This document shows positions 12,476 through 23,490 of a stretch of DNA of 64,000 nucleotides, one piece after another. Source of the DNA: Mesostigma viride (taxonomy: Eukaryota > Streptophyta > Mesostigmatophyceae > Mesostigmatales > Mesostigmataceae); assembly GCA_009746045.1 (NCBI GenBank), contig RPFO01000079.1, positions 6,579,453 through 6,643,452 on the forward strand, given 5' to 3'. Position 1 is the stretch's first letter; each line of letters starts with the position of its first letter. The notes under the pieces are model-generated. The model saw only the letters and a list, made by a program, of their open reading frames with translations. It ran no database searches and was not told the DNA's origin. Made by a program: the position numbers and the translations under genes.

Positions 12476-13965
12476 CTCGTTGCCAAGGCCAGGATGCTGC
12501 TTAGCTCGCTCGCCACCCTCCCAACCCTCCTGCCCCCTGCCCAACGAGTACACGGTGACGGGCCTGCTCATATCATCAAGCAAACTGCTCGAGATTGTTG
12601 CCGTGGAGTAGACCGGGCTGCTGCCCAGGAATGCCGCCGTGAAGTTGCGGGCGCACAGGGCCAAGGATCCCTTGGGCCCCGCCCAGGCGCCATACAGCAG
12701 GGCGGTGTCCGTAATCAACTGCCATGAAGAGCGCATGGAGTGGGCGAACACATTGCGTGTGGTGTTGCGCTGCGCGTGCAAGGGGGACGGTGACCCTGAC
12801 GCTTCACTTAGCTCGCCACGCAAATTGGTGGTGCCAACAAGCTTTTGATATTTGTGATCATGGGAGGGGCAGACGGACAAACAAAGCAATGAAACACGGA
12901 TTCCACAATATATAATCAATCTAGAGTGCAGAGTAATCTAGAGTGTGACGAGAAGGACGGGCAAAAACCCGTACAGCAAGCACGTAATTCCCTATCTTCT
13001 CACTTACTTAAGTCTTTAACATGCTGCCCTGCTAAACCCTGTACCCTAGTAAACCCCGCACACTAGACAAAACCAGGCACGTGCACTGCAATATTGGGCA
13101 GGTTACAGCTGGCAACACGTCTTGGCTTGCCTGATACGCCGCCACGATGCGGCCGTCGACGAAAACCTCCAAGGTAGCCACGTTGCAACGAATCAAATGC
13201 GGTTCTGTTTCAAACGCGCAGTCGGTCTGAACATTGGGCATTATAACGAGCGTCTCCGGCTTGGCGGTGCAGTCATCCTGCGTACACAAAGAAACACAAA
13301 GCACATGTACATGGCCCGCAAGTAGTATATTATTTTATATTATATGTATATAACTTTAACAAATTAATATAAATAAATTATATTAAGAAATGTTAATTTT
13401 AAAGCGTATATCCTTAGCATGCATCCGTACTGTAGCGTGTTATCTTAGCGTGCATCCTTGACATGCCCGCATTGTAATAGTATCCTTACCGCCTATCCTT
13501 AGCGTTCATCCTTAGCGTACATGTATCCTTAGCATGTATCCTTAGCGTGTATCCTTAGGTGTGCCATTAGCGTGTATAGATCCTCAGCGTGCATCCTTTG
13601 CGTGCATCCTTTGCGTGTATCCTTAGCATGCATCCTTGCCGTGTTTCCTTATCAAGTATCCTTACTGTAGCGTGTATCCTTAGCGTGTATCCTTGTAAGC
13701 GTGTATCCTAGTTAGCGTGTATCGGCCTTAGGGTCACTGGCCAGGTTAGGAGGTAATGAACTTAACAATGGCATATTTTAATGAGCAATATGCTTGACAT
13801 TTACCTTAGAGTCCGGCAAGTAGTTTGCGTGCCAGCTCGTGCTCGTAGCATCAACAGATCGCAGAGTATCATCTTCGTGATCACCCTGCTGTGTTGAATT
13901 TACTAGTGTGCTCCATGCAGAGGCAGAAGAAGCACGCTCAGCCTCCGCAGGTCCACCGGCAGATC
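12476..13965 (-). CDS. Three 5'-proximal exons, probably of the same minus-strand gene
   Basis: Exon 13965-13805 starts after GCACGCACAG and ends at CTAAG|GTAAATG; it reads SAGGPAEAERASSASAWSTL... . Exon 13277-13131 starts after GTACGCAG and has exactly 49 codons. It reads DDCTAKPETLVIMPNVQTDC... with the hydrophobic stretch ATLEVFVDGRIVAAYQ, and ends at TATCAG|GCAAGC, a GC-type donor. Exon 12841-12476 has exactly 122 codons and ends at AACGAG|GTAAGT, a near-perfect donor. Phase 0 is kept at both internal junctions. LEVFVDG recalls beta-sandwich (lectin/LamG-like) strands, but this is only an impression. The exons could belong to the MULE-derived gene (12476 also ends in phase 0) or to a separate upstream gene. 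No start codon was assigned. Confidence 0.5.
13405..13725. repeat. 13-bp intronic minisatellite
   Basis: Degenerate tandem copies of GTATCCTTAGCGT fill the interval between the exons ending at 13805 and starting at 13277. The period slips in places (inserted ATG, TGTAG). It would be spliced out with that intron. Confidence 0.85.
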
Positions 13966-14029
13966 CTGTGCGTGCAGCAGAAAAAAATTCATGTTTGGCA
14001 CATGTCTAGTATGTATGTTAGGATTTGCT

Positions 14030-14156
14030 GATGGTAGTATTGCTCCATGAGCACGTCTTGAGGTTGTGAAACAGTTGAGCATGCAGGGTGATCTCGCATT
14101 CAGCTGTCTTTTTTTCCTCAAGAGGCGGCAGGGCTCCAATATTGGGGCCGTACACA
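14030..14156 (-). other. Coding-like stretch, unassigned
   Basis: The minus strand reads IVYGPNIGALPPLEEKKTAE and on to a stop (…NTTISKS). The composition looks coding, but no donor here has the phase needed to join the exon starting at 13965. It may be the end of a different transcript or a chance frame. Confidence 0.25.
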
Positions 14157-14159
14157 ATC

Positions 14160-15330
14160 TTGCAGCGAGGCCATTATATACATGATGTCATCTGGTACCC
14201 AGCCAGCTCAGATAAATGCAAGTAGGTTACCTAGTAATTCCCTCGTTATCTTCAGCGCTCCGGCATGGTTATCTTTCAAACCTTATCATACAATGTTACT
14301 AATTAATATTGAATAGAGACGACATTCTTTTATCACGATCATGATGAGATCACGTATTGCCGGCAAATTGTACTGCAGGCGCCCTTCGCATGGCGGGTGC
14401 ACATATGCATTGTGCGCACAATGCATGCTTAGTTTAATTTTGAGATATACAATCCGATATGATATGTAAACATTGACGTGGGGTACGTGAAAGACCTACT
14501 CTAGAGAGTAAAAGTGGTACGCAGGTGTGGGCCGGCCAGCCGCGCGGCCATGATACCGAGGTAACTTCAGAAGGAAATATCGGGGGAATACCGTAACAAG
14601 ATACCCTATAACTTTTGGCGGCCATTTCGCCGTCAAAACAAAGCTGGGTAAGGCAGGCGAAAAAGATTACCAGCTCGTACACGCATAGGGGAAAGGATGT
14701 ATCAAATTAAACGAGGTAATTATAAAGGAAGGGTGCCCATAATTAGGTATGTAATCCATACTTCCATTCTAACACTCTTCATTCAGAAGCGTCAAGAAAC
14801 AATCAACGTTTACAGGTAATGAACACGAAGGGCTGACTACATGATCAAGCACAACGCGGATTCGCGTCATTACTGTAGAACAGAGACTACCGGCACGGAC
14901 AATCCACAGCAGCATCATGCATAAGAAGAACCCGCGGCCGAATAATGAGGGGCCGGGTCCCTTGGATCATTCGGAACCTCGCTTGTGTACAAAAATTAGC
15001 TTACGTAAGATCTTGATTGAAGTCCCACGATCAGAACCGCCTTGCGCACTCGTGTCAGTGCTAGCCCGCACGCCGAAAGATGTAGACACGATGAGCAATA
15101 ATGTCGAGATAAAAGCCACATGGTGCTTGAATGCATCATGCGCCATTGGAAACGGCCGGGACGCTCCTGCTTAAGAACTACGCCGGAGCCTCCTAGGCTG
15201 TATGTGGTAATATGTTAAGTTCGGTTAGCCTGGAAATGCTCAAAACTCCAAAGCAGTCTGTGAAGTGTAAGTGAAATACCAGCAACCGACGCCATTGTCC
15301 GGTTCTTGCTGGCTGCCAGTTTATTGCTGC
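14160..15330. other. Gene-free stretch
   Basis: No recognisable coding frame or shared repeat. A short plus-strand frame at 14917-15174 (85 codons) has no supporting features. Confidence 0.4.
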
Positions 15331-15334
15331 CGGC

Positions 15335-15545
15335 CTCATGTGCGGCGGTAATTTTACGTTGTATGGATGTTACGCTGCACCAGTCTGTGCTTTTTTACGT
15401 AGTACCAGTGTAGTGTAGAAATCCAAAAGCGCAAACGCCCAAAGCCAACTTCCAAGACGCCCAAAGCCCAATTCCAAGACGCCCAAAGCCCAAAGGCGGG
15501 CGAGTCTGGCGCGGCGCCGGCCATTGGGCCCCGGAATAAGAAATA
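15335..15545. repeat. Dispersed repeat B, copy 1 (with 22-bp internal repeat)
   Basis: This matches 24230-24475 over most of its length, from GCGGCGGTAATTTTAC through TACGTAGTACCAGTGTAGTG to GGGCCCCGGAATAAGAAAT. Inside are three tandem copies of a 22-bp unit, ACGCCCAAAGCCAACTTCCA plus AG. A short inverted piece of its end lies at 16708-16740. No protein is encoded. Confidence 0.85.
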
Positions 15546-15606
15546 CCGGGGTATTACCATTTATCAAGTAACGTGCGTGTTTGCAACTTGCCCGTTGAAA
15601 CTCTAC

Positions 15607-15803
15607 GGCGGAGCCAATTTTCGGAAGAACCTCACCCTTCTGCTTGCAAATTCGGGACAAATTCGGTGGATGTATGGATGTATGGATGGATGGATGGATT
15701 GACGGATTTTCATCCCCTATTCCTATGTTTTCTCACGTGTACGGCCTTATAAGCTTCGCCAATTCTGGCGAACCTAACGGTTCTTCCGAAAATTGGCTCC
15801 GCC
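15607..15803. repeat. Inverted repeat with 24-bp arms
   Basis: GCGGAGCCAATTTTCGGAAG (from 15608) and its complement (ending about 15803) enclose about 150 bases containing a GGATGGAT microsatellite. The arms are perfect over about 24 bases. It may be a small hairpin-forming insertion; no target duplication was identified. Confidence 0.7.
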
Positions 15804-16424
15804 TGATTACCGGTACCAGGCCGGTACCGGTACCGATTCAGATACAGTAGCGTTTTTCTGCACTACAGTATCTGTACCGTAGGTGCTGACGGAGCACCAA
15901 GGGGCAAGGGGCAGCTACCGGCATGTCTTTGACCGTGGTGCAGCGTGGGACACAACAACGACAACAACTGCCGGTGACCGGCATTTTGACCTTTGACCAA
16001 TGACCCCACGCAGTCCAAATGCAACCAACCAAGTTATGCTGACACTGTGAACCCCGCGGTTCACAGTGTACAGTACAGGACAGGACGGGCCCCGCAAATA
16101 ACCACCACCGTCAGCCCCTGGAATCACCCTTGAAGATAAAGTGATTCGATGAAATTTCACCTTGGGGTGCCATTCATGCCACCCCTCCTTCTGGAGTTGG
16201 GCCATACAGTACTGTACTGTAGAACTGAAACGTTCAAGTTTGCAAAAGAATCGACCTTAGAATGGTTTACTAATTATTAATTAGTTCTACCTAAGCGGCC
16301 TGCTTATAAGTTTAACATTTATACAGTAAATGTACAAATTTCGGGGAAATGGGTATATTTTTATTAGCCAATTATGGACCAGTAAATGTACAAATTGCAC
16401 GCCAACCCTGAGCCTCCAGTACGC

Positions 16425-16495
16425 AGTATAGATTCTCTGCTGCCCATGTGCGGCGTGGGACATAACAACAACAACAACAACAACAACAACAAGAG
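16425..16495. repeat. Short dispersed repeat ending in AAC tract
   Basis: TATAGATTCTCTGCTGCCCA through GCGGCGTGGGACATAACAAC matches, in reverse orientation, 63472-63533. A looser relative lies at 15938-15970 (GCAGCGTGGGACACAACAAC). The AAC tract sits at the same place in all copies, which suggests a retroposed tail or a conserved expansion point. Confidence 0.75.
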
Positions 16496-16737
16496 TACGC
16501 AAACTGGCCAGGTTCCACCCTGGACGTCAGTTTCGGCGTCGGTCTTCACACCTGGGCGCCTGACGTCGGCTTCTCCCCCGGAGTTTCTGACTTTGCCTAT
16601 GTACTGTAGGTCTGACCCGTATCGGCGTGGGATTCAACTACCTACACAGTAACTAGCTAAATTAACGTCTGACCCAACCCGGGTTCCAAGTTCCAACTGG
16701 GGCATAGGTATTTCTTATTCCGGGGCCCAATCGCCTC

Positions 16738-16797
16738 CAGGACACGACGGACTGACGACGGACGACTGACGACCGACGACTGACGAGTGACGGTCAG
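16738..16797. repeat. Short GACGACTGAC tandem repeat
   Basis: GACGACGGACGACTGACGAC and related steps repeat irregularly between 16740 and 16795. Low-complexity; nothing else is seen. Confidence 0.7.
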
Positions 16798-17000
16798 CAC
16801 AGCAGAATCGCAAACAGGATGACAACATGATATTTCCAGTCGAGGATTACAACATGATTTAGCCAACCGAGATTACAACACGATTTTTCAAGTCCGCTTG
16901 CTTTGAAGGCGGATCAATCATGCGATCTCGATCTTTCAATGGCAGTAAATATCTTTGCCAGAACTGTTGGCGGCGACCGACAGTCGCTGACGCAGGCTGT

Positions 17001-17456
17001 TCAGAAACTGATCCTGGCCTGATACCCAAACCTGACACCGGATTCCTTAAACTTTTCTTCAAGATTCTCTAGTGAAATCTTCTTGACGGGACAGCAGCCG
17101 GCCGGCTTGACCACCTGTAGCTGCCCAATCCTGACGAAGGCTTTTGTTGCAACGGCCTTTCCTGACGTGAGCCATACCTTTCGATAAATATCTCCACTTA
17201 AAAGGACTACCAGGCTCCAAAATATCGACTTGTCTGACCCTTGGCCTAACGCTGATTTGATGCTACCAAGGGAGCCGTTGCCTCGTGGATAGTGTACCAA
17301 GCAGCTAACGCCTTTTCGCCTTGGTTTTTCGGCTTTAACGAACTCATGTGACAGGATTTGGCCGCAATCTACGATGTCATTTTTTATTACCACACTAGCT
17401 ACATATGTGCACGGGTAGTTCACGACTTTCAGATTTCTTGTCACAGACAAAAACAT
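17001..17456 (-). CDS. Hypothetical 151-codon open frame
   Basis: The frame reads VTRNLKVVNYPCTYVASVVI... and ends in ...ESGVRFGYQARISF. The composition resembles a real protein. A partly overlapping minus frame (17395-17706) looks coding near its 3' half, so the true gene may cross a frameshift near 17450. No family was recognised and no splice model is certain. It lies among dispersed repeats and may be a mobile-element remnant. Confidence 0.3.
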   Translation of the reverse strand: MFLSVTRNLKVVNYPCTYVASVVIKNDIVDCGQILSHEFVKAEKPRRKGVSCLVHYPRGNGSLGSIKSALGQGSDKSIFWSLVVLLSGDIYRKVWLTSGKAVATKAFVRIGQLQVVKPAGCCPVKKISLENLEEKFKESGVRFGYQARISF

Positions 17457-17611
17457 CTAGGCAGTAGGCTGCAGTAGGCACACGCAAAACTCCTGCGCTG
17501 CCTTCATATACGACTTCACCCTTGCAAGTCGAAACCCAACTTGGCCAATTGCGCATAGCCTGAATTCTTCTGCAAAGGCACCGAACAAGCCTTTCTCCAA
17601 TGGTTTTCTCG

Positions 17612-18130
17612 ACCATGAGCCAGCATGTTGCTGGGGAGCTCGCCGTGGAGGCTGCTGTCGCTCCTGACGTGTTCAGCAACGATGGGATCGACCCCTTGCT
17701 AGACAATGACTGGAAGCCGGAGACCGGAGGAGGCTACATTATGCTGTGCCACCTGGGCCTTCTCGCCTGCATTGGCGCTATGGTCTATCTCTCCTGGCAA
17801 ACAGTTGGCGCCCCAGCCGAATATACCTGCCTTTCGATGTGATTGCCGGTAAATTGCCGGCCGGCTTCATTATTTCGCCAGAGACGCTCCTGCGAAGGAA
17901 GCACCCTACTGAAGAACGTGTCCGCGCCTTTGGGGTGAGCGCTGAGAAGGCGCGTGTTCACAACGTCCAAATGGGAAAGCTGGCAATTTCCTGGGATGCT
18001 TTGTATTTTATATGTGCTTCCCGGACTTGCAAACAGCCGCGGATACATCACAAGAGAACTTCGTTGCGGGCAAGCCACCATTCAAGGATGACCTACTGGA
18101 TTTTGTAGCTGCCCTGCACGCGACAATCTG
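17612..18130 (+). pseudogene. Broken plus-strand coding region, unrecognised
   Basis: Three coding-like pieces lie in consecutive frames. First, about 17615-17830 (LAVEAAVAPDVFSNDGIDPL...). Second, about 17830-18012 (PFDVIAGKLPAGFIISPETL...KARVHNVQMGKLAISWDALY). Third, about 18010-18130 (FPDLQTAADTSQENFVAGKP...). Two frameshifts near 17830 and 18012 would join them into about 170 residues. There is no recognised domain. It could be a degraded transposon protein or exons of a gene with very short introns. Confidence 0.35.
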
Positions 18131-18837
18131 GCGGTGGTTAAGAGTCTTACCCTCTTCTCAGTGTTTCACCTGCCGTCCTACGACGTCCTCGATCATCGAT
18201 GGGATTGTATGCCAGCTTGCGGAAAGCATTTACGTCATGAATCCCATGCATCTCAAGTTTTGGTACATTCTAGAGTCTCCATTGTACAGCGGGCTTTCGC
18301 CCAAACCCTCCATTTTTTCACCGATTTTTTACCACACGGGGCACGCGTGGTCGGTACAAAGGGCCAAAGTGCCCATTCTTGTGTATACCTGTGCTTGCAT
18401 GTTGGAGCATTTCTGCTCACGTGCTCGCACACCTCGCTCCAAACAGACATCGATGTGACAACCAATAAGATTTACGTGTACAGATAAATCTGTGGCCACC
18501 GGGATTCCAATTAAACTAGCAACGCCAATTATGGTGTTGAGGCTGAGTGGGCAACTGACAATATTTATTCTCCCTGTTGTAGTAGTAGTTTGCCATTTGC
18601 AAAACATCCTGGCCTGAGCCATCCCTACACCGTGGAGACTGGGGAGCTCAGAGCTGAATAGTATCTGTGTAGAATTTGTGCGTTCATAGTAAAGCAGCGG
18701 TTGAGCTCGTTACAAAGTGTGGCGGCTCCCCTCCAAAATTGTATAAGTAAATGACATATTAATGAAATTGAACAAACCAGTGTCAAACAAAACCTTTCAC
18801 TGATCAGTGTGCAACGAAAGCAGTTATAGGTTAATTA

Positions 18838-19096
18838 AGAATATAACTCCGTTGGGAGCTTATGTAACACATAGCCCTGAGAGGGGGCATATGGTTTGTA
18901 ATACATTCTGAGCTACTACCTGCAGGTGGGGGGATGTAAACCGCCACCTACTCTAGGTGCATCTGCACCACCATGATGTATTCATATAGGAACATGACTC
19001 CGTTGGGAGTACATGTGGCACATATCACTGAGAAGGGGCATCTGGCCTTAAATACATTCTGGGCTACTTCCTGCAAGGGTAGGATGTAAACTACAC
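18838..19096. repeat. Dispersed repeat W, two tandem copies
   Basis: The consensus starts ACTCCGTTGGGAGTACATGT, continues with AGCACATA and CTGAGAAGGGGCATATGG, then an ATACATTCTGGGCTACTTCC segment and a TCTAGGTGC end. Copies lie at about 18845-18965 and 18988-19096. Others are at 23490-23625, 35241-35300 (short) and 35335-35470, with partial pieces at 8668-8715, 30672-30725 (inverted) and 21911-21928. No coding capacity. Confidence 0.85.
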
Positions 19097-19098
19097 CT

Positions 19099-19460
19099 GC
19101 TGATGCAGACGATACTTGTTTAAACTTTAATTTGTGTAATTATTTTGTCTAATGAGATTAGCATAGTACTCAGTCTAGATAGATGTTGTAGTTAGAATGC
19201 TGTTAGATAGATGTAGTGTGTAGCTGATGTAGATAGATTAGACCGGTAGGACTGTTTGCACCCATCCATCCATCCATCCATCCATCGGGGTTAAGGCTCC
19301 GTGACTCCCCAACGGGAGCACGAGTCTAATTAATTAATTAATCCATCCATCGGGGTTAATGCTCCGTGACTCCCCAACGGGAGCACGAGTCTAATTAATT
19401 AATTAATTAATAGTACTCAGTGGCATGCCTTTGCGCATGACACGCAAGTACTTAATTAAT
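19099..19460. repeat. Composite of dispersed repeats (GATGCAGACGATA unit, TIR-end pair, GTACT hairpin unit)
   Basis: From left to right: a unit starting GATGCAGACGATACTTGTTT that also occurs at 30476-30540 and 61031-61110; TAGATAGATG microsatellite; CCATCCATCCATCCATCGGG; two copies of the TIR end described at 1433-1619 (19302-19350 and 19362-19411). Last is a unit AGTGGCATGCCTTTGCGCAT that recurs at 29530-29580 and 30538-30590. The stretch 19175-19411 also occurs inverted at 23717-23886. Confidence 0.8.
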
Positions 19461-19699
19461 GTCCAAAAACCAAATGTCCTCATTTGAGGACATAGTCCTC
19501 GTTTGAGACGGGGGGGGTCAGGGGCGCGGTTTTGGCGCCAAATTTGGTCCTAGGGTCACTTGGTGGGTTTTGGCGCGAAACTGGGATAGGTACTGAGCGC
19601 GCCAAGCCCCTGGGGTCGACAGGGGTCGACCGTACCTGGAAAATATGAGGCGACGAAAAGTACCTACAATAGCAAGAACATCGCAATGCAATCGAGTGT

Positions 19700-19890
19700 T
19701 TTGTCGAGTGGCGGCTATGGGGTCGTGCCAGTTCCGAGGCTTGCCTGAATGTTATAGGGCATTATTTTGCCCCGGACGAAGACAGCATTTTAGATCGTCA
19801 TCTAGTGATTTCGAAGATGCTATTCTTCATGTGCAGGTGCTTTGTATATGTCGAAAATTTTGTTCATGAACGGATTTTGGCATTGTTGAA
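19700..19890 (+). pseudogene. Coding remnant, possibly of a DNA transposon
   Basis: One plus frame reads about EWRLWGRASSEACLNVIGHY, then FAPDEDSILDRHLVISKMLF, and ends at a stop near 19890 (…ILALLKKI). The W...S...V..GHY pattern recalls the segment just after the first catalytic Asp in hAT-type transposases, but this is a resemblance only. There is no start codon, and the flanks are unrelated repeats. Confidence 0.25.
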
Positions 19891-20049
19891 GAAAATCTGA
19901 GAGCTACGTAGATCGCATGATAGGTCAGTTCGCAGTTCGGTTTTACAATTTCTTTTTCCGCCCAGGCGCTGCGGATATCGCGAGTATGGGTTATGGTACG
20001 CTTCTGGGCTTATGGGCGACATGGGGAGAAGAGGGACCTGGGCAGTTGC

Positions 20050-20275
20050 ATGCGTCAAAGAGTCTCTATTTTTTCGTCGTGATGTCGCAGTCGCGCCTGG
20101 CGAAAACCAGGGCGAGCGCGAGCCATATTTTTCTTTTGCCGCAAGGCTTGGTGCTTCCCACGCGTCACCGTCCTTTAATATATATTTCTTGAGCTGGCCC
20201 GCGCAGCTGGCGGCCTGGGCGCACGTAAAGAACAAGGATCCGACTGTCATTCTCAACCGCATCGTTCTAAGTAAG
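20050..20275 (+). other. Coding-like exon candidate
   Basis: The plus strand reads VKESLFFRRDVAVAPGENQG... to ...DPTVILNRIVLS and then TTCTAA|GTAAGC, a plausible donor near 20269. No domain was recognised and no acceptor was fixed. Confidence 0.25.
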
Positions 20276-20359
20276 CGTGTTAAGTGGATTGTAACCTATA
20301 CCTCCCGCAGACGTGATAATTCCGGTTGCTTTCAATGCCCAACTTCGTGGTTTTGATTA

Positions 20360-21050
20360 CGTTTATGTCCGGGGGATAACGGAAGTTTGCTGGGTGGTAC
20401 TTTCTTTTCCCGTTGCGTCACTGAAAAGGTAAACGGCCTTGCGTTATCAAAACAGCAGCAAGTAGAAGTCGCTGTGCTTAATTGCGATGTGCTAGTTTGA
20501 TTCAACACATATACTGCCTTGTTGCTGAGAAGTTTTTCAAGGCTTGCTGGTATGTTGCCCATATGTTTCTAATGCTTCAACTCATGTCCAAGTGATCAAG
20601 ACTGGCTCAGAAACTTGAGCTTGTCATGTTTACATTGTGCTTGTGTTACAACTTGTGCCTCTTTGCAGTATATGTTTCATATATAACGTAAGGGTCCAAC
20701 ATGATGGTTTAGCACCGTGGTGGCAGCCGAGCCTCTACTAACGATCATGGACCTAACCTTGGCAAGTATTTGCATCATCTTTCACTCTTTGGACTGAGCT
20801 AGCTTTACACCTGCTGTTTGGCCTGCACCATGGTCCCTGGCTGCCAGTTACATTTTGTGCCCCCCCCCTGGCAGGCTGCAGGGCCTAGGACTGCGAGGGT
20901 GTAACATAGACATGTTGTGGGCACCCTGGGTGCATTTTCAGGACCAGCCATGACCTGGCCATGCCTTCTTTCTTGGCATATTGTTGACTTGAGTGCTATT
21001 TGGTCACTCGCGTAGCGACCCCCCTGCATTCATAAATCGTAAACAATTAT
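20360..21050. other. Gene-free stretch
   Basis: No recognised gene or repeat. Ends where the tandem pair of B-box repeats begins. Confidence 0.4.
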
Positions 21051-21056
21051 ACAATG

Positions 21057-21728
21057 AAGTACTCCTACACACAGATCTCGAGTGATTTATCTAGTACCAA
21101 ATCCGAAAGGCTTGCATCACTCCCCGGACAGGAGAACTTTTGCGGATGACTGTAGGTGTAAGTTGGCGATGCCATGGTAACCGGAGACGTCCGTCCTATA
21201 GTCAGCAAAATTGGTGCGAGAGGTCCCCAGTTCGATTCCGGTCGGATTCATTTGCAGATCGCGTTTTCCGCGTTTTCCGCGGCCCGGCACTGAACGCAAA
21301 GGTTTTCACCTTTGCGGAGTGTCTGATCAGAATATACGCTTGGCTGATTTCGATAGTACCGGCTACGCCCCCTTCTAAAGAAGGATTCAGCCGTGTTCAG
21401 CCCGTCTCACGGTGCGAGACTGAACAAGTCTCGCGTGCAGACACGTGTGTAGTACTCCTACACACAGATCTCGAGTGATTTATCTAGTACCAAATCCGAA
21501 AGGCTTGCATCACTCCCCGGACAGGAGAACTTTTGCGGATGACTGTAGGTGTAAGTTGGCGATGCCATGGTAACCGGAGACGTCCGTCCTATAGTCAGCA
21601 AAATTGGTGCGAGAGGTCCCCAGTTCGATTCCGGTCGGATTCATTTGCAGATCGCGTTTTCCGCGTTTTCCGCGGCCCGGCACTGAACGCAAAGGTTTTC
21701 ACCTTTGCGGAGTGTCTGATCAGAATAC
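21057..21728 (+). repeat. Dispersed B-box repeat, tandem pair (copies 2 and 3)
   Basis: Two copies spaced 393 bases apart are almost identical to each other and to 718-1101. Copy 2 (21057-21338) lacks the first ~115 bases; copy 3 (about 21345-21728) is complete. Both keep the B box GTTCGATTCC and the 9-bp hairpin built on GCAAAGGT/ACCTTTGC. Near identity points to recent tandem duplication. Head-to-tail joining occurs within GATCAGAATA...TTCGATAGTACC. Confidence 0.85.
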
Positions 21729-21849
21729 AATGAGCATATTTCATGGATGTTAAGCATTGCAACTCTTGAACATATCATAAATGAACATGGTTCCATGCCG
21801 TACCCATGGATGTGTTGACATGTGTTAGTTATTACAAATGGTATCCATG

Positions 21850-21885
21850 CTAGAAAATGTCCTCATTTGAGGACATTTTCTTGGT
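21850..21885. repeat. Palindrome shared with 19470-19490
   Basis: AAATGTCCTCATTTGAGGAC plus its complementary end forms a near-perfect palindrome. The same core, ATGTCCTCATTTGAGGACAT, occurs at 19471-19490. These are the only two copies seen, and they lie 2.4 kb apart. Confidence 0.7.
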
Positions 21886-21922
21886 GATTAGACATTAATG
21901 AATTAATTAATTAGGAACATAA

Positions 21923-22300
21923 CTCCGTAACATTACCCATAACAAGAAGGGCTGGCGTACGGCTGTCTATGATAAGCGCAAGGATCCTAAATACCAGCAA
22001 ATTCCTTTTATTCGTTACCCCGATATTCACAGTCTCCTTTCCCACACAGCAAAATATGGTGTTGTTCTTTCTCAGTTACATCGTTTTTCCCGTCTTTGTT
22101 CTTATCGTGTTGATTTCATCACGACTCTTGTTGAGCTCTTGCAGCGTTTATTGGTCAAAGACTACGACCGAGCCATTATGCTCCGTCAAGTCCGATGTTT
22201 TTTGCAACGTCACCCACATCTGTTCGGTGCTGCCCCTTGGCACAAGCTCTACAAACAGGTCGTGGACCGGCTGGATCGCATAGTATCTCCGCACATCTGA
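21923..22300 (+). pseudogene. Retroelement reverse-transcriptase C-terminal fragment
   Basis: The plus frame reads ITHNKKGWRTAVYDKRKDPK, then IPFIRYPDIHSLLS and LSQLHRFSRLCSYRVDFITT, and ends in WHKLYKQVVDRLDRIVSPHI and a stop at 22298. The pattern F.RYP..HS.LS...KY....QLHRFSR.CS...DF is typical of the region after the polymerase domain in reverse-transcriptase proteins common in algal and invertebrate genomes (knowledge of such proteins, not a database hit). The 5' side is cut exactly at AACTCCGT, the start of dispersed repeat W, so the catalytic domain is lost. Exact element class unknown. Confidence 0.55.
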
Positions 22301-23490
22301 ACCCTGTGATGCCAGATCTCCTTTGCGGCCGTTCCGAGCTTGGCACTGGATTCGTTGTCCACATCGTCGCGTCGCTGCAGCAACACGATGTTTTCTGGCA
22401 TCCGCGGGCTTTTGGTTCCCGCCGCACATTTGAAAGTGCTGTTCTCAGGCTTTTTGCCTTTGCACCGTGTGCAGTTCTTGGACGTTTGGAATCATGGCAT
22501 GGCTAACGTGATGACTGACTAGCTAGACCTTTTCAGTGGTTTTCCATTTGCGGGTATTTCCTCGTAAATGGTGGGAGAGCGATCGCAGCAACTGGTGCTC
22601 ACCACTAGACACTCCCGGCCAGCTAGGCTAGAAACACACGCCCTGATCAAGCATGCTGTTTCCGGCCCCACCGTCTAGGTCATCTAGTCGCTCCACACGT
22701 AAGCCAGCCATAATTTCAATGCACAAGGATACACATTTCCATCACCATTCATCTTCATCATCCTGAACGACTCGAAAACGCGGAAAAGATAACGGCAGGC
22801 TCGAGCTACCATGGTCCGGATTCTCCCGATTTCTGGCCTGCGCTGGTTGTCTCTTTGATAACTCCGTACAAACAGGTCGTGGACCGGCTGGATCGCATAG
22901 TATCTCCGCACATCTGAACCCTGTGATGCCAGATCTCCTTTGCGGCCGTTCCGAGCTTGGCACTGGATTCGTTGTCCACATCGTCGCGTCGCTGCAGCAA
23001 CACGATGTTTTCTGGCATCCGCGGGCTTTTGGTTCCCGCCGCACATTTGAAAGTGCTGTTCTCAGGCTTTTTGCCTTTGCACCGTGTGGAATCATGGCAT
23101 CCGTGTGGAATCTTGGACGTTTGGAATCATGGCATGGCTAACGTGATGACTGACCAGCTACCTTTTCAGTGGTTTTCCATTTGCGGGTATTTCCTCGTAA
23201 ATGGTGGGAGAGCGATCGCAGCAATGGTGCTCACCACTAGACACTCCCGGCCAGTTAGGCTCGAAACACACGCCCTGATCAAGCATGCTGTTTCCGGCCC
23301 CACCGTCTAGGTCATCTAGTCGCTCTACACGTAAGCCAGCCATAATTTCAATGCACAAGGATACACATTTCCATCACCATTCATCTTCATCATCCTGAAC
23401 GACTCGAACACGCGGACAAGATAACGGCAGGCTCGAGCTACCATGGTCCGGATTCTCCCGATTTCTGGCCTGCGCTGGTTGTCTCCTTGA
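22252..23490. repeat. Tandem duplication, unit ~615-625 bp
   Basis: The segment from ACAAACAGGTCGTGGACCGG (22252) to TTGATAACTCCGT is repeated starting at 22866 with few differences; the second copy has a ~40-base insertion near 23090 that duplicates GGAATCATGGCAT. The first ~50 bases are the 3' end of the RT fragment above, so the duplication is younger than that insertion. On the minus strand both copies hold coding-like pieces (PENIVLLQRRDDVDNESSAK; AGLRVERLDDLDGGAGNSML). Each is short and broken, and unrecognised. Confidence 0.85.
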
